This document shows positions 22,823 to 30,395 of a stretch of DNA of 64,000 nucleotides, piece after piece. The notes beneath the pieces are model-generated. The model was not told the DNA's origin. It saw only the letters and a list, made by a program, of their open reading frames with translations, and made no database searches. How positions within the stretch are numbered: position 1 is the first letter of the stretch; each line of letters starts with the position of its first letter. The stretch covers positions 1,054,001-1,118,000 of the forward strand of contig NZ_LT629758.1 in NCBI RefSeq assembly GCF_900104725.1, in the 5' to 3' direction. The position numbers and the translations under genes are program-made. Origin of the DNA: Actinoplanes derwentensis. Lineage in GTDB: Bacteria; Actinomycetota; Actinomycetes; Mycobacteriales; Micromonosporaceae.

Positions 22823-22873
22823 TCGTAGCCGTTATCTTTCCGTTACCGTCGGTCTGAAATCAGGGCTCCGTAC

Positions 22874-22907
22874 GGGGCGTGTCCATGGCGATTGCAGGAC
22901 ACGCCCC
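22874..22907 (+). promoter_or_regulatory. Strong hairpin in the leader of the 22925 gene
   Basis: A perfect 11-bp stem, GGGGCGTGTCC / GGACACGCCCC, encloses a 12-nt loop (22885-22896). It lies after a TACCGT hexamer (22843-22848) and just before the AAGGAG ribosome site of the next gene. It could end transcription of the upstream gene or act as a structured leader; there is no U-tract. Confidence 0.55.
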
Positions 22908-22924
22908 CTTGAAGGAGCACCCCC

Positions 22925-23233
22925 ATGCGTTCGTTCGTCTTCGGAGCTGTCGCGGTTCTGAGCGCCGCCACCCTGTCCGCCCGCGCCAACGGCACCCCGG
23001 CTGCTTATCTCCCCGCAGCCGCGCCGGCCGCTTCGTCTGCCGCTGTGCCGGCCGCCCCGGCCACTTCCTTGAAGGCGACCGCCGCGACCGCTAAGCCGAA
23101 GGTCACCAAAGCGCCGGTCTCGGACCTGAGCCAGTTGAATCGGTTCGGCATCGACGTCGGGAAGAGTGTGCTGATCGACGTCGCGGACGACGGCCAGGAC
23201 CGCTGGCGCTCGATCAGCAAGAACGGCGTCGAC
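22925..23233 (+). pseudogene. Truncated secreted protein, 5' part of a broken gene
   Basis: It begins at ATG 22925 behind AAGGAG with a signal peptide (MRSFVFGAVAVLSAATLSAR), then an Ala/Pro linker and the domain start SDLSQLNRFGIDVGKSVLID followed by VADDGQDRWRS. Convincing protein sequence stops at about 23233; after that the same frame reads only Arg/Pro-rich nonsense. The visible domain is homologous to the middle of the next fragment (SDVTKLRELGVDLETGVLLD and VADDGIDLW). So the gene has lost its 3' part, apparently by a deletion that joined it to its neighbour. Function unknown. Confidence 0.55.
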
Positions 23234-23906
23234 ACACCTCCAGCACACCGCCGGCCTGGCACCCTCCGCGGAGATCCGCCGCCGCGGCGACCGGCGGCGC
23301 CGCAAGCGGGCCGCCGGCGCCGCCTTCACCGCCGTCCTGATCACCGCCGCCGGCCTGGGTTTCCTGACCCGCGGCCCCAACCCGGACCGCCCGATCCTGC
23401 CGGCCGAGACACCGGCACCATCAGCCTCAGTGCGGGCCCCGCGGCCGTCCGCGATGCCGTCCTGGACCGGCGGAGTGACCTCGGACGTCACCAAGCTGCG
23501 GGAACTCGGCGTCGACCTGGAGACCGGCGTCCTGCTCGACGTGGCCGACGACGGCATCGACCTGTGGCTGGCCGCCAGTCCCGACGACGTCGTCGACTTC
23601 ACCGGAACGGCCCGCGACGCCACCACCGAGATGTCCCTGACCCCGGCCCCGGTGCGCGCCGCCGACCGGGTGCTCATCGTGCCGGTGGCGCGCACCGGCT
23701 GGTGCGTGACGGCCACCTCCGGAGTCCCGCTGGCCCTGCAGCCGTGCCGAGAGGGCGACGCCGCCCAGACCTGGCGGGTGATCCCGGCCGGCGACTCCGG
23801 CCAGATCAACCTGAGTGGCCCGAACGGCGAACTGCGCATCGACGAGACCGGCCTGGTGGCCACCGGCGGTCGCACCGGCTTGCAGACGCTGCCCTTCAAC
23901 CGCTGA
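23232..23906 (+). pseudogene. 5'-truncated membrane-anchored paralogue of the preceding gene
   Basis: A frame different from the preceding one carries HTAGLAPSAEIRRRGDRRRR and then a transmembrane helix (AFTAVLITAAGLGFL), a Pro/Ala linker, and a domain from TSDVTKLRELGVDLETGVLL to the end at 23906. The basic stretch and helix look like the middle of a membrane-anchored protein whose N-terminal part is gone. No start codon exists in frame before GTG 23430, which would remove the helix. If expressed from 23430 it would be a 158-residue soluble piece. Homology to the upstream fragment points to a tandem duplication followed by deletion. Confidence 0.55.
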
Positions 23907-24048
23907 CCGTTCCAGCCGTCGCCGGATCAGAGGACCGTCACGGGATCGACATGAGTTCGACTGACGTTCGACTGACGTTCGTTGAAATGCGGCAGCAAGA
24001 TCAGGCCGCTGAACGTCCCTTGTGACCGTGCGAGCCCCACCCGCACGG

Positions 24049-24085
24049 CGCCACCTGGCATTTTCCCCCGAAATGCCAGGTGGCG
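24049..24085. terminator. Bidirectional hairpin terminator between convergent genes
   Basis: A perfect 15-bp inverted repeat (CGCCACCTGGCATTT and its complement) with a 7-nt loop (24064-24070) lies between the end of the fragment at 23906 and the end of the minus-strand lipase at 24097. The inner A/T pairs give a short U-run on each strand. Confidence 0.75.
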
Positions 24086-24096
24086 GCATGGGCGGA

Positions 24097-25401
24097 TCAG
24101 CGTAGTGACGCGCAGTTCGAGGTCGCGGGGGTGCCGGTCAGGCGGCGGGTCAGCCAGTCGACGGCGGTGGGCTGGTCGGTGAGCAGCGGGCCGAAATGGT
24201 TGAGCAGCGGGCTGACCGTCCACGGCAGCACGATCGGGTCGTAGACCACGGTGCCGCCGAGCCGGCACCAGTCGGCGGCCATCGTGCGGGCCTGGGCGTG
24301 CGGGACCAGGTTGTCGAAGACGCCGGTGGCGACCCGGATGACACCCGACGGTTTACGGGTGCCGATCGTCTGGTCGTCGATGAAGGCTTTCAGGGCGGGT
24401 TCGGCGGCGATGACGGCGGCGAGGGTCTTGCCGTCACGGGTCCAGGCCGAGCTGCGTTTGCCGGCGTAGGACAGGATCGCGTCACCGACACACATGGTGG
24501 ACAGCCTGGTGAGGACGGCCCGGCCGGCGTCGGTGAGGTAGGCGTCGAGGATCGGCCGCAGCTCCGGTTCGGCCTGGGCGAACCCGTTGATCGACCAACC
24601 GAGGGCGCCGGCGAGTTCGCTGCCGTCGATTCCGGCGACGACACCGGTCAGATCGGCCGGCGGCGCCCCGGCGTAGCCCGCGGTCACCGCGATCTCGGGA
24701 GCGTAGGTGGCCTGCAGTTCGGCCGCCGCGGCGACCGCCCCGCCGCCCTGGCTGTACCCGTAGAGCCCGACCCGGGAGTCCGCGGTGACCGAGGTGCCCG
24801 GCAGCGCCCGGGCCGCGCGGGCGGCGTCGAGGACGGCGTGCCCCGAGTCCACCCGGTTGACGTAGGTGTGCACCCGGTCGGTGGTGCCCAGCCCCGCGTA
24901 GTCGGTGGTGACCACCGCGATGCCTTTGGCCAGCAGCCGGTAGACGGCCAGGACCTCGTAGCCGACCGACAGTGTCGTCTGGTTGTTCTCGGTGCCCACG
25001 ATCAGGCCGCGTTGCAGGGCGAGCGAGGTGGAACACTGGTCGCCCTGGCCCATCGTGCCGGGCGCGAGCACCACCAGCGGGCGGGCGCCGCCGCCGGTCC
25101 AGCGCGCGGCCGGTTCGAGGTAGGCGCCGGTGATCGCGACCGGCCCGCCGGTGGAGTCGGTCGACTTGTACATGATCCGGGTGGCCCGGCCGGGCAGTGG
25201 CCCGCTGATACCGGGCAGTGACAGGGCCAGGGGCAGCGGTTCGGTGCGGATCAGCGCCCCGTCGGCGGCGGGCAGGGTGTTCGGCGGGGTGTAGAAGGCG
25301 GGGATGGTGACGGCGGCCCGGGCGGGCTGAGCGGGGACTAGCGCAGCGGTGCTGAGGAGAAGAGCGAGAACGACTGCGGGCATGCGGGTACGCGGTGACA
25401 T
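24097..25401 (-). CDS. Secreted lipase of the secretory-lipase (LIP) family
   Basis: A 434-residue exported alpha/beta hydrolase. It has a signal peptide MSPRTRMPAVVLALLL with an AQPARA cleavage region, then PAFYTPPNTLPAADGALIR, typical of the LIP family. The nucleophile elbow is GYSQGGGAVA at about residue 217, and late Asp and His candidates occur near VFDNLVPHAQA. ATG 25401 is preceded by GGAGGG, so this start is preferred over the inner Met at residue 7. It should release fatty acids from esters outside the cell. It converges on the plus-strand fragment, with a hairpin between. Confidence 0.85.
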   Translation of the reverse strand: MSPRTRMPAVVLALLLSTAALVPAQPARAAVTIPAFYTPPNTLPAADGALIRTEPLPLALSLPGISGPLPGRATRIMYKSTDSTGGPVAITGAYLEPAARWTGGGARPLVVLAPGTMGQGDQCSTSLALQRGLIVGTENNQTTLSVGYEVLAVYRLLAKGIAVVTTDYAGLGTTDRVHTYVNRVDSGHAVLDAARAARALPGTSVTADSRVGLYGYSQGGGAVAAAAELQATYAPEIAVTAGYAGAPPADLTGVVAGIDGSELAGALGWSINGFAQAEPELRPILDAYLTDAGRAVLTRLSTMCVGDAILSYAGKRSSAWTRDGKTLAAVIAAEPALKAFIDDQTIGTRKPSGVIRVATGVFDNLVPHAQARTMAADWCRLGGTVVYDPIVLPWTVSPLLNHFGPLLTDQPTAVDWLTRRLTGTPATSNCASLR

Positions 25402-25454
25402 TGGCCCTCCACTGACGGGGATTGTCAGTTACTGATGTCTATGGAAACCGCGCG

Positions 25455-25470
25455 GTTACCGGACGGTAAC
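25455..25470. promoter_or_regulatory. 16-bp inverted repeat upstream of the lipase and STAS genes
   Basis: GTTACCG-GA-CGGTAAC, with perfect 7-bp arms, lies in the divergent region between the lipase (start 25401) and the STAS gene (start 25563). Its size and symmetry fit an operator; the cognate protein is unknown. Confidence 0.4.
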
Positions 25471-25550
25471 GAGGGGAACCGAGAACTGACAGGGGGCCGC
25501 GTTCTCACTCCGGAGAGGGGCCACGGCGGGCGGGCCGGCCCGATCACCGC

Positions 25551-25562
25551 TACCGTCGACGC
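25551..25562 (+). promoter_or_regulatory. Leaderless promoter -10 (TACCGT) of the STAS gene
   Basis: TACCGT at 25551-25556 is followed by 6 nt and the ATG at 25563, with no ribosome binding site. Confidence 0.6.
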
Positions 25563-25892
25563 ATGTCCGGAAGCGCTTTGATCATGTACGAGACCAGCAA
25601 CGACGGCGTCACCCTGCGTGCCGCGCTATCCGGGGAACTGGACCTCAGGGACGCTGACGAGGTCCGTGACAACCTGGCGGCGGCAGCCAAGGCGTCCACG
25701 TACCAGGTTCTTCAGATCGACGTCTCCGAGGTGACCCTGATGGATTCGTACGCCCTGGGTGCCCTGGTCAGTGTCCGCAACACCGCCGCGGCGGCCGGCG
25801 TCACCGTGACACTTGTCAACCCGTCACCGCCGGTGGCCAAGGCGATCCAGGTGACCGGGCTGTCCGACGTGTTCGGGCTGCCCACCGAGTGA
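25563..25892 (+). CDS. STAS-domain anti-anti-sigma factor
   Basis: A 109-residue single-domain protein of the SpoIIAA/RsbV type. It starts MSGSALIMYETSNDGVTLRA and contains ALSGELDLRDADEVRDNL and LQIDVSEVTLMDSYALGALV, where the conserved Asp-Ser pair in LMDSYALG is the usual site phosphorylated by an anti-sigma kinase. It would bind an anti-sigma factor and free a stress-type sigma factor. No anti-sigma partner is adjacent. It appears leaderless. The next gene starts 50 nt downstream with its own matching promoter hexamer. Confidence 0.85.
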   Translation: MSGSALIMYETSNDGVTLRAALSGELDLRDADEVRDNLAAAAKASTYQVLQIDVSEVTLMDSYALGALVSVRNTAAAAGVTVTLVNPSPPVAKAIQVTGLSDVFGLPTE

Positions 25893-25930
25893 GCTGATTT
25901 AACCGGGTGCGGGCGGCCCGGCCCGGGCGT

Positions 25931-25942
25931 TACCGTCGCCCG
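25931..25942 (+). promoter_or_regulatory. Leaderless promoter -10 (TACCGT) of the RNA-repair gene
   Basis: TACCGT at 25931-25936 lies 6 nt before the ATG at 25943, an identical hexamer and spacing to the STAS gene just upstream. This hexamer decides the start. Confidence 0.6.
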
Positions 25943-28792
25943 ATGCGCACCAGTGCGGAGATCTATCACCGGGTGCGATGGGATCCCCGGCTCGATCCGG
26001 CCCGGTTCGTGTTCGGCGTCGACGTGCGCGGGCCGCAGGCCGAGCGGGTGCCGTTGCCCGCGTTCGTGCCCGGCGGCGACATCCCCTGGCATCGGGTGCT
26101 GTTCATCGAGGCCGACGGCGAACGGCTCTGGGACCGGGCCTCCGGCGTGGACCGGCTCGACACGTCGGCCGCCGGCCGGGTCCGTGTCCCGCGCCGGCTC
26201 GGTGCCCCGTTCTTCACCGCGCGCACCCCACACGCCTGGTGCGAAGACGGCGGCTGGGTTCCGGCTACGGCGAACCCGGCCGCACCGGCCACCGCGCTGC
26301 GAGTGCTCACCTGGAACACACTGTGGGACCGCTACGACGCCGACCGGATCGACACCGCCCGGCGACGCCCGCTTCTGATCGCCGCACTGGAGCGCGCCGA
26401 CGCCGACGTGATCGCGCTGCAGGAAGTGGAACGCGACCTCCTCGAACGGCTGCTCGCGGCGGACTGGGTGCGCCGGAACTACACGCTGTGCACCGATCCG
26501 GCCGGTAAGGACGTCGACGACAGTGGCGTGCTGCTGCTCAGCCGGGTTCCGGTGCTGGAGGCGGGCCGGCACGTGCTGGGCCCGTTCAAGCAGGTCACCG
26601 CAATCACCGTGGCCGGGCCGGTCGCCGAGAGTGGGCCGGTCGCCGTGGCCGGGCCGATCGTGGTGGCCGCGGTTCATTTCACCAGTGATCACGCCGCTGA
26701 CGGTCCGGGGCGCCGGGCCGCTGAGCTGGCCGATCTCGCCACCGGGCTGGCCGGACTGGACGTGCCGGTGGTGGTGGCCGGGGACGTCAACGACAGTGGG
26801 GACACTCCGGCCCGTCGGCTCGGGATGCGTGACGCGTGGCTCGAAGCGCACGGGCCGGACGACCGGACCGCGACCTTCGACCCGGTTCGTAACCCGCTCG
26901 CCGCCGTCGGGTCGCTGACCGGCCGGGCGTCGCGGCTGGATCGGGTGCTGCTGCGGGGCGGGGACCTGACGGTGTCGTCGGCGGGGCTGCTCGGTGACGT
27001 ACCGGACGGCGGGTTGTTCGTTTCTGATCATTTCGGTGTGGTCGTTGATCTTGCGGTGGGAGCGGACCCGACGGCGACGGCTGCGGCCGTGGGGCCGACG
27101 GCTCGGACCGCGGTGGCGTGGCTGCCGCCGGGACGGCTGTGGCCGCCGGTTCAGGAGGTGCGCCGGGTGCTCGACCCGCAGTTCGACAGGTGGCCGCCGC
27201 ACGTCAACGTGCTTTTCGGCTTCCTTCCGGAAGCCGATTTCGAGGACGCGGCGGCACATCTGGCAGGCGCGGCGGCCGAGGTCTCCCCGTTCGAAGTGAC
27301 AATTGCGGGGGTACGGACATTCGAGCACCGCTCCGACGCCACGGTCTGGCTCGACCCGGCCGCCGCCGACCCGGCACCGTGGGCGGCACTGCACCGGGCG
27401 TTGCAGAGCCGGTTCCCGCAGTGCCGTGGCCGGGCCGAGGGCTACACGCCACACCTGACGTTGGGCCGTGCCGAGAGCGACGCCCCGCACCCGGGATCGG
27501 GTCGGGCCGGGAGTGACACTCCACATTCGGGATCGGGGCGCGCAGGGGGCCACACCTCGCACCGGACATCGGATCGGGTCGCCGCGACCATTGCCGGTCG
27601 GCTGCAACCGATGGCGGCGACGGTGGACCGGCTTACGCTGCTGTCGCGTCGTGGTGACGAGCCGATGCGGCCACGGGCGGAACTGCTGCTGGGCGCCGGT
27701 GCACTGCGCTGGCTGCCCGAACCGGACGGGCCGGAGCCGGTCGCGATCGGCACCACCGGGGTTCTCGGTGGACTGCGGGCGGCGCTGCCCGAGGCTGCCG
27801 TTCACCTCGTCGGGTCGCGGCGTCTCGGCTGTGAGCTGCCCGGTGCCGACCTCGACCTGGTGGCCGTGTTCCCCGGGGCGGTGGATCTGCGGCGACGACT
27901 CGCCGTCGATGGCTGGTCGGTGCGGCAGGTGATCGGTGCTCGCGTACCCGGCCTGCGATTGTCCCGTGGTGGTCTCGACGTCGACCTGGTCACCGTCGAC
28001 TCCGGCGGGCTGCCGGTGGCTGCCACGGTGGCTCGGCGGGCGGAACTCGACGAGGCGCCGGCCGTCGCGCTGAGTGCGGTGGCGGACGCCGAAGCGGTAC
28101 TGGCGGCTACGGCCGAGGTGCCCGGGTTCACCGGCCTGGCGCGCTCGGTGAAAGCCTGGGCACGGGTGCGGGGCCTGGATTCGGCACCGTTCGGTGGACT
28201 GCCGGGCCTGGCGTGGGTGGTGCTCGCGGCCCGGACCGCCCGCGACGCCGGTGACCTGCCTCCGGATGAGCTGCTGCGACACTTCTTCGGCACCTGGGCG
28301 GCCTGGGACTGGGCTGAAACGGTCACGCTCGACGGGATCGGCACAGCGCCTCCGGGGGCGTACCCGCTGACGGTCTTGACCCCGTCCTTCCCGGTCCGCA
28401 GCTGCACCGGTCAGGTCGGCGCGGGCCTGCGGGACCTGCTGACCCAGGAGCTGTACCAGTCGTGGGAGGGCCAGCCGGCGACCCCACCACACCGGCGGCA
28501 CCGAACCTGGGTGGTGCTGACCGTGGACGCGGTGACCGGCGAGCCGTTCGAGGAGACCATCGGCCGGTTCCGCGGACGGATCCGTGCCCTGCTGACCGCC
28601 CTGGAAGAGGCCGGTGTCACCGATGCGCACGCGTGGCCACGACCGTTCAAAATCGGACATGCCCGGCGTGAGTACGCGGTCGGCCTCGGCCGCCACCCCG
28701 GTGACGACTCGGTCCTGTCCGGCTGGGCCACCGGCCTACCGGGAGTCCGCGCCGAGATCGTGGACGGAGCGGCGGTGCCGACGCTGTACTGA
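25943..28792 (+). CDS. Four-domain predicted RNA-repair protein (MJ1316/DUF504, EEP, 2H, nucleotidyltransferase)
   Basis: A 949-residue soluble protein. Residues 1-75 are a DUF504/MJ1316 domain (MRTSAEIYHRVRWDPRLDPA, IPWHRVLFIE), proposed to recognise cyclic-phosphate RNA ends. Residues about 118-380 are an EEP nuclease/phosphatase fold with LTWNTLW, ALQEVE, GDVNDSG and VSDHFGV. Residues about 400-560 are a 2H phosphoesterase with HVNVLFG (about 420) and HLTLGR (about 504). Residues about 600-800 are a poly(A)-polymerase-like nucleotidyltransferase with GSRRLGCELPGADLDLV and LDVDLVTVD. All catalytic signatures look intact. A linker after the 2H motif has Gly/Ser repeats. It would process and repair broken RNA ends; the substrate is unknown. 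Confidence 0.85.
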   Translation: MRTSAEIYHRVRWDPRLDPARFVFGVDVRGPQAERVPLPAFVPGGDIPWHRVLFIEADGERLWDRASGVDRLDTSAAGRVRVPRRLGAPFFTARTPHAWCEDGGWVPATANPAAPATALRVLTWNTLWDRYDADRIDTARRRPLLIAALERADADVIALQEVERDLLERLLAADWVRRNYTLCTDPAGKDVDDSGVLLLSRVPVLEAGRHVLGPFKQVTAITVAGPVAESGPVAVAGPIVVAAVHFTSDHAADGPGRRAAELADLATGLAGLDVPVVVAGDVNDSGDTPARRLGMRDAWLEAHGPDDRTATFDPVRNPLAAVGSLTGRASRLDRVLLRGGDLTVSSAGLLGDVPDGGLFVSDHFGVVVDLAVGADPTATAAAVGPTARTAVAWLPPGRLWPPVQEVRRVLDPQFDRWPPHVNVLFGFLPEADFEDAAAHLAGAAAEVSPFEVTIAGVRTFEHRSDATVWLDPAAADPAPWAALHRALQSRFPQCRGRAEGYTPHLTLGRAESDAPHPGSGRAGSDTPHSGSGRAGGHTSHRTSDRVAATIAGRLQPMAATVDRLTLLSRRGDEPMRPRAELLLGAGALRWLPEPDGPEPVAIGTTGVLGGLRAALPEAAVHLVGSRRLGCELPGADLDLVAVFPGAVDLRRRLAVDGWSVRQVIGARVPGLRLSRGGLDVDLVTVDSGGLPVAATVARRAELDEAPAVALSAVADAEAVLAATAEVPGFTGLARSVKAWARVRGLDSAPFGGLPGLAWVVLAARTARDAGDLPPDELLRHFFGTWAAWDWAETVTLDGIGTAPPGAYPLTVLTPSFPVRSCTGQVGAGLRDLLTQELYQSWEGQPATPPHRRHRTWVVLTVDAVTGEPFEETIGRFRGRIRALLTALEEAGVTDAHAWPRPFKIGHARREYAVGLGRHPGDDSVLSGWATGLPGVRAEIVDGAAVPTLY

Positions 28793-28809
28793 CGGTTGCT
28801 CAGCGAGCT

Positions 28810-29298
28810 TCAGTAGCCGAAGTCCTGGGTGTAGTAGGGGGCGCCGTTGGCGGCGCGGGCGATGCCGATGCCGGTGGTCTTGGACTTGCAGTTGAGGATG
28901 TTGGTGCGGTGGCCGGGGCTCTTCATCCAGCCGTCGACGACGGCCGACGCGGTCTGGTAGCCCCAGGCGATGTTCTCGGCCGACGGCTTGGTGTAGCCGG
29001 CGTTCTTGATCCGGGTGGAGAAGCGGGAGTTGTTCTTGCCGGTGTGGGAGAACTTGCCGGTCTGGGCCATGTAGGCGCTGTGGGCGCGGGCGGCCTTGGT
29101 GATCTGGGTGTTGACCTTCAGGGAGCTGCAGCCGTGCTTGACGCGCTCGGCGTTGACGAGCTTGTTGACCTGGGTTTCGAGTGCCTGCGCGGAGGCCTTC
29201 GCGGCGTTGGCCGGGTTCGCGGTCATCGTGGCGGCGCCGAGTGCGGCGACCGGGGCGAGGAGGGCGGTCACGGCGAGGCGGCGAAGGATCTGGCGCAA
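28810..29298 (-). CDS. Secreted CAP (SCP/PR1) domain protein
   Basis: A 162-residue exported protein. A TTG start at 29298 is chosen because AAAGGA precedes it by 7 nt and a clean signal peptide follows (LRQILRRLAVTALLAPVAAL, cleavage near ANA). The CAP domain shows AENIAWGYQTA, WMKSPGHRTNIL and YYTQDFGY, with the His and Glu positions of the family. Bacterial CAP proteins are extracellular and of varied, mostly unknown function. The ribosome site sits at the edge of the repeat copied at 54532. It converges with the RNA-repair gene, leaving a 17-nt gap. Confidence 0.85.
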   Translation of the reverse strand: MRQILRRLAVTALLAPVAALGAATMTANPANAAKASAQALETQVNKLVNAERVKHGCSSLKVNTQITKAARAHSAYMAQTGKFSHTGKNNSRFSTRIKNAGYTKPSAENIAWGYQTASAVVDGWMKSPGHRTNILNCKSKTTGIGIARAANGAPYYTQDFGY

Positions 29299-29301
29299 GA
29301 A

Positions 29302-29430
29302 GTCGTCCTTTGTTCGGGTCGTGCTCGCGGCGTTGCGGGCACACTGATGACTTCGGTCCGGCCCGGGAAGCGGTGATCGCAGACCCGGTGCGTGATCGTT
29401 TCGGATCGGTTGCCAGGATCGCGGCATGTC
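29302..29430. repeat. Dispersed repeat, copy 1 (matches 54532-54660)
   Basis: Positions 29302-29420 are identical to 54532-54650, and the similarity continues with one mismatch to 29430 and weaker matches to about 29450. It contains a hairpin GTGCTCGC-GGCGTT-GCGGGCAC (29321-29342) and ends in a leaderless-type CAGGAT-6nt-ATG (ATG 29426). On the minus strand it supplies the AAAGGA site of the CAP gene. Confidence 0.9.
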
Positions 29431-29497
29431 GCTGGAGCTTGGCGAGCTGTCCGCCGAGGTCGTCGCGGCCACCGCTATCACGGCACGGTGTGGCTGA
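29426..29497 (+). CDS. Tiny ORF behind the repeat promoter
   Basis: The ATG that follows the repeat's CAGGAT hexamer by 6 nt opens a 23-codon frame, MSLELGELSAEVVAATAITA then RCG. Its first residues match the start of the histidine kinase at 54656 (MSPELGE). It may be only the fused beginning of a lost gene or a leader peptide; its stop overlaps the GTG of the next frame. Confidence 0.25.
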   Translation: MSLELGELSAEVVAATAITARCG

Positions 29498-29864
29498 TCC
29501 GCGACGTCGACGCCGTCTCGACGAGGTCGACGTGCGCCTCGATCAGCCTTTTCCGCTGGTCCGGGCGATGATCGGGTCGCCGCAGTACCGCGACGTGTTG
29601 CTCAACCGGCTTCGGCTGGAGCTACCGGGCGGCCCGGTGACGCTGACCGTGAAGAGCTGGCCCAATCCGATCGACCTGGAGTATCAGGCGGTCACCCCGT
29701 TCTGCCCGGAGGGGGGTTACCGGTTCGACGAGGCCGACACCGATGCCGAGGCGCGGGCCGCGAGGCTGAGGGACGGTTTCTGGGGTCATCTCAGACCAAC
29801 CGTCACCGCGACCTTCCGTCACCTGCCGGACCGCACCCTACCCAGTCCCGCCTACATCGACTGA
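29490..29864 (+). CDS. Unrecognised small protein
   Basis: A 124-residue frame with convincing codon use from DEVDVRLDQPFPLVRAMIGS to HLPDRTLPSPAYID. GTG 29490 is the most upstream start; GTG 29532 (VRLDQPFPL) is a reasonable alternative. No family is recognised. The middle (RLRLELPGGPVTLTVKSWPN) suggests beta strands, and an acidic segment (DEADTDAEARAARL) follows. It may be the remaining part of a longer gene, since it begins abruptly after the repeat. Its end overlaps the convergent MarR gene by 27 nt. Confidence 0.5.
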   Translation: MADPRRRRRLDEVDVRLDQPFPLVRAMIGSPQYRDVLLNRLRLELPGGPVTLTVKSWPNPIDLEYQAVTPFCPEGGYRFDEADTDAEARAARLRDGFWGHLRPTVTATFRHLPDRTLPSPAYID

Positions 29865-30347
29865 ACTCGACTGAAGAGTCGCCAGCAATCGCCGTAACGC
29901 CGGCTCCAGCACGGCCTGGTCCTCGGCCGGCAACTCCGCCAGCCACGACGACTCCAGCCGCTGGATCGCCTCCAGGGCGGGGGCGACGACGGCCCGGCCC
30001 CGCTCGGTCACGTCGAGCATCACGCTGCGGCCGTCCTGCCCGTGCGGGTACCGGACGATCAGGCCGGCCGCCTCGATCTGGCGCACCCGTTTGGTGATGC
30101 CGGCTCGGGTCAGGTGCAGGTCGTCGGCGATCTGAGCGGGCGGAACCGGCCGCCCGGCCCGCACGATCACCGACAGCACCTCGAACCCGGCCCGGTCGAC
30201 GCCGTGCTCGGCCAGCGCCGCGTCGGCGTGCTGGTGCACGAGCCGGGAGATCCGCATGATCCGCAAAAACACCCCGGCCGGGCCGACGTCGAGATCAGGC
30301 CGTGAGAGACGCCACTGTTGCTGGATCCGGTCCACCTCGTCACGCAT
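29838..30347 (-). CDS. MarR-family regulator, divergent from the FUSC gene
   Basis: A 169-residue winged-helix repressor. The start MRDEVDRIQQQWRLSRPDLD leads to the core: PAQIADDLHLTRAGITKRVR is the recognition helix region and YPHGQDGRSVMLDVTERGRAV the wing (Asp-x-Arg-Ser motif). Helices at both ends form the dimer. It is divergent from the FUSC membrane protein, with a TTAAC-TG-GTTAA repeat between the starts, so it likely represses itself and that transporter until a small ligand binds. Confidence 0.88.
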   Translation of the reverse strand: MRDEVDRIQQQWRLSRPDLDVGPAGVFLRIMRISRLVHQHADAALAEHGVDRAGFEVLSVIVRAGRPVPPAQIADDLHLTRAGITKRVRQIEAAGLIVRYPHGQDGRSVMLDVTERGRAVVAPALEAIQRLESSWLAELPAEDQAVLEPALRRLLATLQSSSVDVGGTG

Positions 30348-30360
30348 GCCACCATGATAG

Positions 30361-30372
30361 TTAACTGGTTAA
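30361..30372. promoter_or_regulatory. Probable MarR operator TTAAC-TG-GTTAA
   Basis: A perfect 5-bp-arm inverted repeat at an AT-rich point between the MarR start (30347) and the FUSC start (30396). The position and the TTAAC half site fit MarR-type operators. Confidence 0.6.
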
Positions 30373-30395
30373 TCAGATGGCGACGGGAGTGGGCG

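Noticed and set aside
27451..27580. Short repeats in the linker of the RNA-repair gene, considered as a CRISPR or mobile element
   Set aside because: The units are degenerate, in frame, and encode a Gly/Ser/His linker; there are no spacers or terminal repeats.
25712..28696. 994-codon minus-strand frame opposite the RNA-repair gene
   Set aside because: It is in antisense register to a gene with many intact catalytic motifs. Its translation is Arg/Gly/Pro/His-rich with no domain; long shadow frames are normal at this GC content.
29321..29342. Possible riboswitch (cyclic di-AMP type) upstream of the CAP gene
   Set aside because: Such switches often precede cell-wall genes, but the conserved motifs I know for that class are missing. 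Only a simple hairpin is present.
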